A stretch of DNA of 13,505 nucleotides from an uncultured Burkholderiales bacterium (GCA_903952885.1 CAJBHE010000310.1:1-13505); one strand, 5' to 3'. Shown: positions 1-6,579, numbered from the stretch's first letter. The notes: generated by a model from the sequence alone, not told the origin. Numbers and translations are program-made.

Positions 1-311
1 CCGGCAACACCGACGAAGCACTGCGCGAAGTGGCGCTCGACATCGCTGAAGGCGCGGACATGGTGATGGTCAAGCCCGGCATGCCCTATCTGGATGTGGT
101 GCGTCGCGTGAAAGACGAATTCAAAGTACCAACCTTTGCCTACCAAGTCAGTGGCGAATACGCCATGCTCAAAGCCGCCGCACAAAACGGCTGGCTCGAC
201 CACGACGCGGTCATGATGGAAAGCTTGCTCGCCTTCAAACGCGCAGGCGCAGATGGCGTACTGACTTACTTCGCGATTGACGCCGCGAAAAAACTACACG
301 GCTTGACTTGA
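1..311 (+). CDS. hemB: Delta-aminolevulinic acid dehydratase (porphobilinogen synthase), C-terminal part
   Basis: The 3' end of hemB; the open frame runs in from the left edge (first full codon at base 3) for 102 residues to TGA at 309-311. HemB condenses two 5-aminolevulinate molecules into porphobilinogen in the cytosol, an early step of tetrapyrrole synthesis. The fragment holds the family active-site signature G-A-D-M-V-M-V-K-P-G-M-P-Y; the lysine at bases 72-74 is the Schiff-base lysine. The downstream motif PTFAYQVSGEYAM and a NGWLD segment are also typical of bacterial HemB. The C-terminus ends at the usual place, so the gene looks intact on this side. An internal GTG at base 30 is not a start, since conserved HemB residues (GNTDEALREVALD) continue upstream of it. 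It converges on the hydrolase gene at 350. Confidence 0.96.
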   Translation, partial: GNTDEALREVALDIAEGADMVMVKPGMPYLDVVRRVKDEFKVPTFAYQVSGEYAMLKAAAQNGWLDHDAVMMESLLAFKRAGADGVLTYFAIDAAKKLHGLT

Positions 312-333
312 AGCGCAGCGCAAGTCACTGCGC
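304..333. terminator. Overlapping hairpins at the end of hemB (weak terminator candidate)
   Basis: Two mutually exclusive inverted repeats overlap the hemB stop codon: TGACTTG (304-310) with CAAGTCA (321-327), and GCGCAG (313-318) with CTGCGC (328-333). The 38-bp gap between two convergent genes is where a terminator is expected. There is no T-run on either strand, only CCTTAAA on the plus side, so efficient intrinsic termination is doubtful. Confidence 0.35.
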
Positions 334-349
334 CCTTAAAGACTGAGCC

Positions 350-1033
350 TTAGCCCACATGCTTGGCAAAGAAAGCCAAGGTGCGGTGTAGTGCCATCTT
401 GGCTGATGCTTCTTGGTACGCGCCGCGGTGGTCGCAGTTAAATCCATGGTCAGCTGGGTACAAATGCACCTCTACTTCGGGGTGTGCGTGCTTGAACTTT
501 TCAACGGTGTTCAACGGAATCCAATGGTCTTGTTCGGCGTAGTGCGCCAACACGGGGCAGTGGGGATGGCGCGCCATTTCTTCGTCTGTGGTTGAACCCC
601 CGCCGTAGTAAGGCACAGCAGCGCTCAATCCAGTCACCATCTCGGCAGCACGCCAAGTCAGCAAGCCGCCCCAGCAGTAGCCCACGATGCCCACTTTGCC
701 GCCACTCGTCTTGGCGGCGTAGTCGACGGCCGCTTGAATATCAGCCATCACGCCTAGACCAGGCATGGATTCGACTGCCGTCTTCAGCACCATGCCGGCT
801 TGCATGTCGTCAGGCGCATAACCCAACTCTACGCCGTGCTTGGCGCGATGAAACGTTGCGGGCGCCACCGCCAAATAGCCCTCTGCGGCATAGCCATCGG
901 CCACTTCGCGGATGTGGGCATTGACGCCAAAAATCTCTTGCAACACCACGATGGCACCTTTAGGCGCGCCTTTGGGGTGCGCAACATAAGCAGGGAATTC
1001 AAAGCCATCGGTAGCGTGAAGTCGAACGGTCAT
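350..1033 (-). CDS. Dienelactone hydrolase family protein
   Basis: A 227-residue cytosolic alpha/beta hydrolase of the dienelactone hydrolase (carboxymethylenebutenolidase) family, close to the usual family length. The Cys-Asp-His triad is visible: Cys120 in the nucleophile elbow G-Y-C-W-G-G, Asp169 in E-Q-D-H and His196 in A-D-H-G-F. Glu33 in the motif L-Q-E-I-F-G matches the conserved glutamate that interacts with the nucleophile cysteine in characterised DLH. True DLH opens the lactone ring of dienelactones in chlorocatechol breakdown, but most genomic members lie outside such pathways, and no chlorocatechol genes are seen here, so the substrate is unknown. The start is ATG at 1033, with a purine-rich AAGAAAG stretch upstream. 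The gene is divergent from the dehydrogenase at 1148 (114-bp gap) and convergent with hemB. Confidence 0.92.
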   Translation of the reverse strand: MTVRLHATDGFEFPAYVAHPKGAPKGAIVVLQEIFGVNAHIREVADGYAAEGYLAVAPATFHRAKHGVELGYAPDDMQAGMVLKTAVESMPGLGVMADIQAAVDYAAKTSGGKVGIVGYCWGGLLTWRAAEMVTGLSAAVPYYGGGSTTDEEMARHPHCPVLAHYAEQDHWIPLNTVEKFKHAHPEVEVHLYPADHGFNCDHRGAYQEASAKMALHRTLAFFAKHVG

Positions 1034-1135
1034 GTTGATTCTTTCTTAAACTTTTCGAAGTTGGTGTCAGTCAGGTTACTCGTATTTCTGGGCTGTCCAT
1101 GTATCGTGCCCATATTTAACCAGACCCACAACACC

Positions 1136-1141
1136 AAGGAG
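1136..1141 (+). promoter_or_regulatory. Shine-Dalgarno site that fixes the SDR TTG start
   Basis: AAGGAG lies 6 nt before the TTG at 1148. No ATG or GTG lies at a suitable distance in this frame, so the site decides the start in favour of TTG. Confidence 0.8.
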
Positions 1142-1147
1142 ACTAAA

Positions 1148-1894
1148 TTGAACCCCGTACTCTTAATCACCGGCGCGAGCCGCGGCATTGGCGCAGCCAC
1201 TGCCATGTTGGCGGCACAAAACGGCTGGGCGGTCGCCGTCAATTACGCCAGCAACGCACAAGCCGCCAACCAGGTGGTGACGCGTATTCGAGACACAGGC
1301 GGCAAAGCCTTTGCGGTGCAAGCTGATGTGGGGGACGAGGCGCAAATCATGCGCATGTTTGCCGAAGTGGATGACAAATTGGGTCGCATCTCAGGGCTCG
1401 TCAATAGCGCGGGTGTGGTGGACATAACCGCCAAAGTTGACGCGCAAAGCTGGGAACGATGGGAACGCATGATGCGCATCAACATCTTGGGCTCGCTGGC
1501 CTGTGCGCGCGAAGCTGTTCGCCGCATGAGCACCTTGCACGGCGGCACAGGCGGCAGCATTGTGAACCTGTCCAGTGCCGCCACGCGGTTGGGCGGCGCG
1601 GGTCAGTATGTCGACTACGCCACGGCTAAGGGCGCAATCGATGCCTTCACCATTGGCTTGGCCAAAGAAGTGGCAGCCGAAGGCATCCGCGTGAACGCTG
1701 TTCGCCCTGGCTTGATCGACACCGACATCCACGCTTCAGGGGGCTTGCCCAACCGCGCCCGCGACTTGGCGCACCTGATTCCCATGCAGCGCGCAGGCAC
1801 GGCCGAGGAGGTGGCGCAGGCCATCGTGTGGCTGCTCAGCGATGCATCGAGTTACACCACCATGAGCTTGATGGACATTTCAGGCGGCCGTTAA
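1148..1894 (+). CDS. SDR family oxidoreductase (YgfF-like), TTG start
   Basis: A 248-residue classical short-chain dehydrogenase/reductase, predicted cytosolic and NAD(P)-dependent. The nucleotide-binding motif T-G-A-S-R-G-I-G is at residues 8-15, N-S-A-G at 86-89 (usually NNAG), the catalytic Asn at 112, Ser at about 142-143, and Tyr157-x-x-x-Lys161. From memory, the segments Y-V-D-Y-A-T-A-K-G-A-I-D, H-A-S-G-G and I-P-M-Q-R resemble E. coli YgfF, an SDR of unproven physiological substrate. The start is placed at TTG (1148-1150): it is preceded at 6 nt by a strong Shine-Dalgarno AAGGAG (1136-1141), and the Rossmann fold begins directly after it. The same frame stays open far upstream but reads antisense through the hydrolase gene and should not be counted. 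It converges on the LysR gene, with only 11 bp between stop codons. Confidence 0.9.
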   Translation: MNPVLLITGASRGIGAATAMLAAQNGWAVAVNYASNAQAANQVVTRIRDTGGKAFAVQADVGDEAQIMRMFAEVDDKLGRISGLVNSAGVVDITAKVDAQSWERWERMMRINILGSLACAREAVRRMSTLHGGTGGSIVNLSSAATRLGGAGQYVDYATAKGAIDAFTIGLAKEVAAEGIRVNAVRPGLIDTDIHASGGLPNRARDLAHLIPMQRAGTAEEVAQAIVWLLSDASSYTTMSLMDISGGR

Positions 1895-1905
1895 AAAGCC
1901 AATTT

Positions 1906-2856
1906 TCACGCGGTAAACCCCGCAGCCATCGCCCTGCGCAAATAATCCACCAAAGCGGTCACCGCACGTGGCACATGGGGTGAGTACGGACGAATTGCAA
2001 AGATTTGTTCGGCGAAAGCCCCCACGGGCTGCCATTCTGGCAAGACCTGCACCAGCTCGCCTTGTTGCAGCGACGCTTGTGCGCTGAAGTCGGGCAGCAG
2101 CGCAATGCCTAAGCCAGTCAATGCGGCTTCGCGCAAGGCCTCGCTGTTGTTCGCGGCGAGCTGCCCTTTCACAGGCACGGTGATGCGTTGGTCATTGGCA
2201 TTGCTTTTGGCTTTGATTTTCACGCGCGCCAGCGTCCAAGTGGGGGTGTCTTGCGCGCGCAAGTAGTGCAAGCAGTTGTGATCTTGCAATTCAGCTGGCG
2301 AATGTGGCGTGCCTGCGCGGCGTAAATACGTTTTGCTGGCTACCAACACTGAATGCGTGCTGCACAAAGTCCAAGCCACATGGGTGTCTGGCGGACGGGC
2401 GGTGTGGCGAATGGCCAAGTCAAAACCTTCCGTCGCCAAAGTGCTCAGGCGATCTGACATGTCCAACTCCAGCCGCACGTCGGGGTACTCTCGCAAAAAG
2501 TCAGCCAAGCGAGGGGCCAGCTGCTGGCGCGCAAACGCGACTGGCGCTGTCACGCGCAACAAGCCGCTGGGCACGTCAGCCAAGTCTCGTACCTGGGCAA
2601 AGCTGTGTTCGATTTGCTCAAACGATGCGCGGGTGTTGTCGACCAGCCGCTGCCCCGCCTCGGTCAAACGCACACTGCGGGTGGTGCGCTGCACCAAAGG
2701 CACGCGGGCGGCACGCTCTAGTTCGGCAATGCGTTGGCTCATGGCCGCTTTGCTCACGCCCAAGCGAGCTGCCGCTGCTGTGTAGCTACCTTGTTGCGCC
2801 AGCACGCTGAGCCAATGCAGGTGGTGCCAGAGTTCACTGATTTTTTGGTCATTCAT
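1906..2856 (-). CDS. LysR-family transcriptional regulator, divergent from mmsA (HpdR-like candidate)
   Basis: A 316-residue LysR-type regulator of normal length. The N-terminal winged helix-turn-helix spans about residues 10-70 (W-L-S-V-L-A-Q-Q-G-S-Y-T-A-A-A-A-R-L-G-V-S-K, then a recognition helix and the R-x-V-R-L-T-E-A-G-Q-R-L wing). A linker helix follows, then a periplasmic-binding-protein-like effector domain at about 95-300. ATG at 2856 is chosen; a TTG at 2883 in the same frame would bury the perfect inverted repeat 2860-2887 inside the coding region. The gene is divergent from mmsA with a 106-bp shared control region, the standard layout for a LysR regulator and its target. By analogy with HpdR of 3-hydroxypropionate loci, it may activate mmsA and the GMC gene in response to 3-hydroxypropionate and repress itself. 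The regulator class is certain; the effector is inferred. Confidence 0.93.
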   Translation of the reverse strand: MNDQKISELWHHLHWLSVLAQQGSYTAAAARLGVSKAAMSQRIAELERAARVPLVQRTTRSVRLTEAGQRLVDNTRASFEQIEHSFAQVRDLADVPSGLLRVTAPVAFARQQLAPRLADFLREYPDVRLELDMSDRLSTLATEGFDLAIRHTARPPDTHVAWTLCSTHSVLVASKTYLRRAGTPHSPAELQDHNCLHYLRAQDTPTWTLARVKIKAKSNANDQRITVPVKGQLAANNSEALREAALTGLGIALLPDFSAQASLQQGELVQVLPEWQPVGAFAEQIFAIRPYSPHVPRAVTALVDYLRRAMAAGFTA

Positions 2857-2859
2857 GAC

Positions 2860-2887
2860 TTGATTGTTCACTATTTTGAACAATCAA
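2860..2887. promoter_or_regulatory. Perfect 10-bp inverted repeat, probable LysR operator
   Basis: TTGATTGTTC (2860-2869), an 8-nt spacer and GAACAATCAA (2878-2887) form a perfect dyad. It contains the LysR-box pattern T-N11-A (T2868 to A2880). It lies just upstream of the lysR ATG and its centre is about 65 bp upstream of the predicted mmsA transcription start, where LysR recognition sites usually sit. TTGACACTTG at 2896-2905 shares 6 of 10 bases with the left half-site and could be a weaker activation site. Confidence 0.75.
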
Positions 2888-2902
2888 TTCAAGATTTGAC
2901 AC

Positions 2903-2931
2903 TTGTGGCATGCAAACACCCTGCCTACACT
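2903..2931 (+). promoter_or_regulatory. Predicted sigma-70 promoter of mmsA
   Basis: A TTGTGG -35 box (2903-2908), a 17-bp spacer and a TACACT -10 box (2926-2931) predict a start of transcription near 2938 and a leader of about 25 nt before the ATG at 2963. The -35 box matches consensus poorly (3 of 6), as expected of an activator-dependent promoter. A perfect TTGACA at 2896-2901 has no -10 box at the right distance. Confidence 0.45.
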
Positions 2932-2962
2932 GCATGATCTTTTACACACCACGAGACACACC

Positions 2963-4474
2963 ATGACACAAGCCCACATCGCGCATTACATCAACGGCGC
3001 AGTTGCCAACGGCAGCAGCACGCGCACCCAGCCCGTTTACAACCCCGCCACAGGCGCCGTCACCAGCAACGTGAGTTTGGCCAATGTGGCCGATGTGAAT
3101 GCCGCTGTGGCCGCCGCACAAAAAGCTTTTCCCGCTTGGGCTGACACCCCGCCCTTGCGCCGCGCCCGCGTGATGTTCAAGTTCTTAGAACTCATCAACC
3201 AAAACAAAGACAAGCTGGCCCACATGATCACCGCCGAGCACGGCAAAGTTTTCACCGATGCCCAAGGCGAAGTGAGCCGCGGCATCGACATCGTCGAGTT
3301 CGCCACCGGCATTCCTCAGTTGCTCAAGGGCGACTTCACCGAGCAAGTCTCGACCGGCATTGACAACTGGACTATGCGTCAGCCCCTCGGCGTCGTGGCA
3401 GGCATCACGCCCTTCAACTTCCCCGTCATGGTGCCCGCTTGGATGTTCCCCGTGGCCATCGCCGCAGGCAACACCTTTATCTTGAAGCCTAGCCCGATTG
3501 ATCCAACACCGGCCATTTTCATGGCCGAGTTGCTCAAACAAGCGGGCTTGCCTGATGGCGTGTTCAACGTGGTGCAAGGCGACAAAGAAGCGGTGGATGC
3601 GTTGCTGGTCCACCCCGACGTGAAAGCCATCAGCTTTGTGGGTTCCACGCCCATCGCCAACTACATTTATGAGACTGGCGCACACCACGGCAAGCGCGTG
3701 CAAGCCTTGGGCGGCGCAAAGAACCACATGGTGGTGATGCCCGATGCCGACATTGACCAAGCGATTGACGCTTTAATTGGCGCAGCCTACGGCTCCGCCG
3801 GCGAGCGTTGCATGGCCATCAGCGTGGCCGTGTTGGTCGGCGACGTGGCTGACCGTTTGATGCCCAAATTGATTGAGCGCACCAAATCCTTGAAAGTGCT
3901 CAACGGGGAAAACCTCGCTGCCGAAATGGGCCCCATCGTGACCGACATTGCTCATAAGCGCATCACCGGCTACATCGAGCAAGGCGTCAAAGAAGGCGCA
4001 CGCTTGCTGGTCGACGGCCGCCACTTTGACGCGTCCACCGCTGGTGAAGGCTGCAAAGACGGCTTCTGGATGGGCGGCACCTTATTTGACAACGTCACTC
4101 CCGAGATGCGCATCTACAAAGAAGAAATCTTCGGCCCAGTTTTGAGCTGCATGCGTGTGGCCGACTTCGCACAAGCGGTTGACCTGATCAACGCTCACGA
4201 GTTTGGCAACGGCGTGAGCTGCTTCACCCGCGACGGCAACGTGGCACGCGAATTTTCGCGCCGCATCCAAGTGGGCATGGTCGGCATCAACGTGCCAATC
4301 CCCGTACCTATGGCATGGCATGGTTTTGGCGGTTGGAAGAAGAGCTTGTTTGGCGACATGCACGCCTACGGCGAAGAAGGTGTGCGTTTCTATACCAAGC
4401 AAAAGAGCGTCATGCAACGTTGGCCTGAGAGCATTGGCAAAGGCGCTGAATTCGTGATGCCTACGTCTAAGTAA
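2963..4474 (+). CDS. mmsA: CoA-acylating (methyl)malonate-semialdehyde dehydrogenase
   Basis: A 503-residue cytosolic aldehyde dehydrogenase of the MMSDH subfamily, at the normal length. It oxidatively decarboxylates methylmalonate semialdehyde to propionyl-CoA, or malonate semialdehyde to acetyl-CoA, using NAD and CoA. The catalytic cysteine is Cys283 in the subfamily hallmark G-E-R-C-M-A. Arg282 beside it and Arg106 (S-R-G) match the arginines important in characterised IolA/MmsA enzymes. The usual general-base glutamate motif ELGGK is replaced by A-L-G-G-A-K-N-H, as is normal for this subfamily. The N-x-F-N-F-P-type segment I-T-P-F-N-F-P is at 148-154. ATG at 2963 is chosen over an upstream in-frame TTG at 2903, which falls in the predicted promoter; the ribosome site is weak (ACGAGA). 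It probably heads a transcript with the GMC gene and is controlled by the divergent LysR protein. Valine, inositol or 3-hydroxypropionate catabolism are all possible; the GMC neighbour favours the last. Confidence 0.96.
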   Translation: MTQAHIAHYINGAVANGSSTRTQPVYNPATGAVTSNVSLANVADVNAAVAAAQKAFPAWADTPPLRRARVMFKFLELINQNKDKLAHMITAEHGKVFTDAQGEVSRGIDIVEFATGIPQLLKGDFTEQVSTGIDNWTMRQPLGVVAGITPFNFPVMVPAWMFPVAIAAGNTFILKPSPIDPTPAIFMAELLKQAGLPDGVFNVVQGDKEAVDALLVHPDVKAISFVGSTPIANYIYETGAHHGKRVQALGGAKNHMVVMPDADIDQAIDALIGAAYGSAGERCMAISVAVLVGDVADRLMPKLIERTKSLKVLNGENLAAEMGPIVTDIAHKRITGYIEQGVKEGARLLVDGRHFDASTAGEGCKDGFWMGGTLFDNVTPEMRIYKEEIFGPVLSCMRVADFAQAVDLINAHEFGNGVSCFTRDGNVAREFSRRIQVGMVGINVPIPVPMAWHGFGGWKKSLFGDMHAYGEEGVRFYTKQKSVMQRWPESIGKGAEFVMPTSK

Positions 4475-4518
4475 CTTTTGCTCTTTGGGGTTGGCGCTGT
4501 TGCGGGTGCATCGGCAGC

Positions 4519-4584
4519 TTGGGGTGGCATGTTTTGCTCCTCGTCTGCTGCGCATCCGAATGTCGCGGCAACATGCCACCCCAA
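4519..4584. repeat. 15-bp perfect inverted repeat with 36-nt loop, mmsA-GMC intergenic
   Basis: TTGGGGTGGCATGTT (4519-4533) is matched exactly by AACATGCCACCCCAA (4570-4584). It sits in the 192-bp gap between mmsA and the GMC gene. A second small hairpin follows directly: GCACT (4594-4598), loop CGCA, AGTGC (4603-4607). There is only TTT after the large stem, so it is not a standard intrinsic terminator. It could act as an mRNA-stabilising or partly terminating structure in the operon, or be a copy of an interspersed palindromic element. The rest of this gap shows no gene. Confidence 0.7.
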
Positions 4585-4666
4585 TTTAGCGCTGCACTCG
4601 CAAGTGCGCTGTAACCCTCTCAAGCTACCATCCCTGCACACAACAACAAAAAGTTGAGACATCTGC

Positions 4667-6388
4667 ATGAGTGATACCGAGTTCGACTACATCATCGTCG
4701 GCGCAGGCACAGCCGGCTGCTTGCTCGCCAACCGCCTGAGCGCCAACGCCAGCAAACGCGTGCTACTCATCGAAGCAGGCCGCAAAGATGATTACCACTG
4801 GATTCACATCCCCGTCGGCTACCTGCATTGCATTGGCAACCCACGCACCGATTGGCTCTACAACACCGCACCCGATGCCGGCCTGAACGGCCGAAGCTTA
4901 CGCTACCCGCGTGGCAAGGTGTTGGGCGGCTGCTCCAGCATCAACGGCATGATTTACATGCGCGGCCAAGCCCGCGACTATGACCAATGGGCCGATATCA
5001 CAGGCGACGCCCGCTGGCGCTGGGACAACACGCTGCCTTATTTCAAACTCCACGAAGACCACCACGCAGGTGCAAATGCTTCGCACGGCGCGAAAGGACA
5101 CAAGAGCGACGTGCTTCTGGCTGACACCACGGTGTACGGCGAAACCTTGCGCCACCATATTGCGGGCGGCGAATGGCGCGTCGAGAAACAACGCTTACGC
5201 TGGGACGTGCTGGATGCGTTTGCACAAGCCGCCATTGAGGCGGGCATTCCCGCCACCGACGACTTCAACCGTGGCAACAACGAAGGCGTGGGCTACTTTG
5301 AAGTCAACCAAAAAAGTGGTTGGCGTTGGAACACCGCCAAGGCCTTCATCCGTCCTACTTGCTACGCCCGTCCCAACTTTGAGTTGTGGTCGTCCGCACA
5401 AGTGGCCAAGCTGAACATGAGCACCGATGCCGATGGCACCCAGCGTTGCACGGGTGCTGAGGTTTGGACTGGTCAAGAACACATCACCGTCACCGCCAAA
5501 CAATCGGTGGTGTTGTGCGCGGGCGCGATTGGCACGCCACAAATTTTGCAACTGTCAGGCTTAGGTCCAGTGGACTTGCTGAAAGAACACGGCATTGAAC
5601 CCGTCATCGATTTGCCGGGCGTGGGAGCCAACCTGCAAGACCATTTGCAAATTCGCTCGGTCTTCAAAGTGCAAGGCGTGGACACGCTCAACACATTGGC
5701 CAGCAGCTGGTGGGGCAAAGCCAAGATTGGCCTTGAATACGCCTTCAAGCGCAGCGGCCCCATGAGCATGGCACCTTCTCAACTCGGTGCTTTCACGCGC
5801 AGCAGCCCAGACCAGCGCTACCCCAACATCGAATACCACGTGCAGCCACTCAGCCTCGAAGCGTTTGGCGAGCCCCTGCACAGCTTCAACGCATTCACTG
5901 CCAGCGTGTGCAACCTGAATCCCACCAGCCGTGGCACGGTCAACATCAACAGCGCTAATTTTGCTGACGCACCCCAGATTGCGCCCAACTATCTGAGCAC
6001 GCCTGAAGACCGCAAAGTGGCGGCTGATTCTTTGCGTGTCACACGACGCATCGCCGCTCAACCGGCGCTGGCCAAATACAAGCCTGAAGAATTGAAGCCC
6101 GGCGTGCAATACCAAACCGACGAAGACTTGGCTCGCTTGTCCGGTGACATTGCCACCACCATCTTCCACCCCGTGGGCACCGCGCGCATGGGCCGCTTGA
6201 ATGACGCCTTGGCGGTGGTCGATCCCGAGTTGCGTGTGCGTGATGGGCGCGGCGGTGTGGTGCGCGGCCTGCGCGTGGTGGACGCCAGCGTCATGCCCAC
6301 CATCACCAGCGGCAACACCAACAGCCCCACGTTGATGCTGGCCGAGAAGGCCGCACAGTGGCTGGCGCACGAAGCAGCGTCAAACTGA
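4667..6388 (+). CDS. GMC-family FAD-dependent alcohol dehydrogenase (candidate 3-hydroxypropionate dehydrogenase)
   Basis: A 573-residue glucose-methanol-choline oxidoreductase of choline-dehydrogenase-like length. The FAD-binding motif G-A-G-T-A-G is at 12-17 and E-A-G at about 36-38. The GMC signature around P-R-G-K-V-L-G-G-C-S-S-I-N-G is near residues 82-95. The catalytic pair is His501 (F-H-P-V-G-T-A-R-M-G) and Asn552 (S-G-N-T-N-S-P-T), and the C-terminal E-K-A-A helix is present. There is no signal peptide, so it is predicted cytosolic, passing electrons to an acceptor not shown here. Close relatives are often annotated choline dehydrogenase, but no betaine aldehyde dehydrogenase or bet regulator is present. 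Adjacent mmsA and a LysR gene match loci where the GMC enzyme HpdH oxidises 3-hydroxypropionate to malonate semialdehyde, the substrate of MmsA. The family is certain; the substrate is inferred. The ribosome site is weak (TTGAG, 4653-4657). Confidence 0.93.
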   Translation: MSDTEFDYIIVGAGTAGCLLANRLSANASKRVLLIEAGRKDDYHWIHIPVGYLHCIGNPRTDWLYNTAPDAGLNGRSLRYPRGKVLGGCSSINGMIYMRGQARDYDQWADITGDARWRWDNTLPYFKLHEDHHAGANASHGAKGHKSDVLLADTTVYGETLRHHIAGGEWRVEKQRLRWDVLDAFAQAAIEAGIPATDDFNRGNNEGVGYFEVNQKSGWRWNTAKAFIRPTCYARPNFELWSSAQVAKLNMSTDADGTQRCTGAEVWTGQEHITVTAKQSVVLCAGAIGTPQILQLSGLGPVDLLKEHGIEPVIDLPGVGANLQDHLQIRSVFKVQGVDTLNTLASSWWGKAKIGLEYAFKRSGPMSMAPSQLGAFTRSSPDQRYPNIEYHVQPLSLEAFGEPLHSFNAFTASVCNLNPTSRGTVNINSANFADAPQIAPNYLSTPEDRKVAADSLRVTRRIAAQPALAKYKPEELKPGVQYQTDEDLARLSGDIATTIFHPVGTARMGRLNDALAVVDPELRVRDGRGGVVRGLRVVDASVMPTITSGNTNSPTLMLAEKAAQWLAHEAASN

Positions 6389-6397
6389 ACCTGGGGC

Positions 6398-6427
6398 CTA
6401 GGGTTAGCCCTCAAGGGAATTTCCTAG
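6398..6427. promoter_or_regulatory. 30-bp symmetrical dyad downstream of the GMC gene, possible operator
   Basis: The sequence reads CTAGG-N5-CCCT-CA-AGGG-N5-CCTAG: two nested perfect arm pairs (6398-6402 with 6423-6427, and 6408-6411 with 6414-6417) around one centre at 6412.5. Equal spacers on both sides suggest a binding site for a dimeric regulator rather than an RNA hairpin. No regulator is assigned. Confidence 0.5.
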
Positions 6428-6544
6428 TCGTGACCGTACATAGCAGGGCTTAAAGTCTGATTACTCGAAATGGCGTTCGCGCCGTATCACGAGGGTTCGA
6501 GGAGACAAACACAACAGACACTTCCCAAGGAAGCGTCACCCTGG
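6428..6544 (+). ncRNA. Possible small RNA or gene-less leader between dyad and terminator
   Basis: This stretch has no credible gene. It holds a TACATA -10-like element (6437-6442), a good Shine-Dalgarno-like GAGGAG (6499-6504) not followed by any start codon at a usable distance, and a small hairpin CTTCC-CAA-GGAAG (6521-6533) directly before an intrinsic terminator. Possible readings are a short RNA of about 100-130 nt, a leader whose coding region was deleted, or simply the 3' untranslated tail of the GMC transcript. Only the sequence elements are seen; transcription is not shown. Confidence 0.3.
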
Positions 6545-6579
6545 AAAAGGCACCGGTCGCCCCGGTGCCTTTTGCTTTT
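6545..6579 (+). terminator. Strong intrinsic terminator
   Basis: GGCACCGG (6549-6556), loop TCGCC and CCGGTGCC (6562-6569), extended by AAAA/TTTT to a 12-bp stem, followed by TTTTGCTTTT. The plus-strand U-tract marks termination of rightward transcription, either of the mmsA-GMC operon or of a separate short transcript starting after 6427. It isolates the permease gene at 6612. Confidence 0.88.

Noticed and set aside
800..1147. Upstream extension of the SDR frame
   Set aside because: It reads antisense through the start of the hydrolase gene, and SDR similarity begins only after 1148, where a Shine-Dalgarno and TTG are found.
2896..2901. Perfect TTGACA as the mmsA -35 box
   Set aside because: No -10-like hexamer occurs 15-19 bp downstream; TTGTGG (2903-2908) with TACACT (2926-2931) at 17 bp fits better.
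3185..3760. 191-codon minus-strand frame inside mmsA
   Set aside because: Rich in His, Val and Gly, fully covered by conserved MmsA sequence; a shadow of the real gene.
4082..4668. Open minus-strand frames over the mmsA end and the mmsA-GMC gap
   Set aside because: They are antisense to conserved mmsA codons and run across the inverted repeat; no domain is recognisable.
5561..6370. Long open frame (269 codons) on the minus strand
   Set aside because: It lies wholly antisense within the GMC gene, whose catalytic motifs span the same bases; its His/Ala/Gly-rich translation resembles no family and is a codon-bias shadow.
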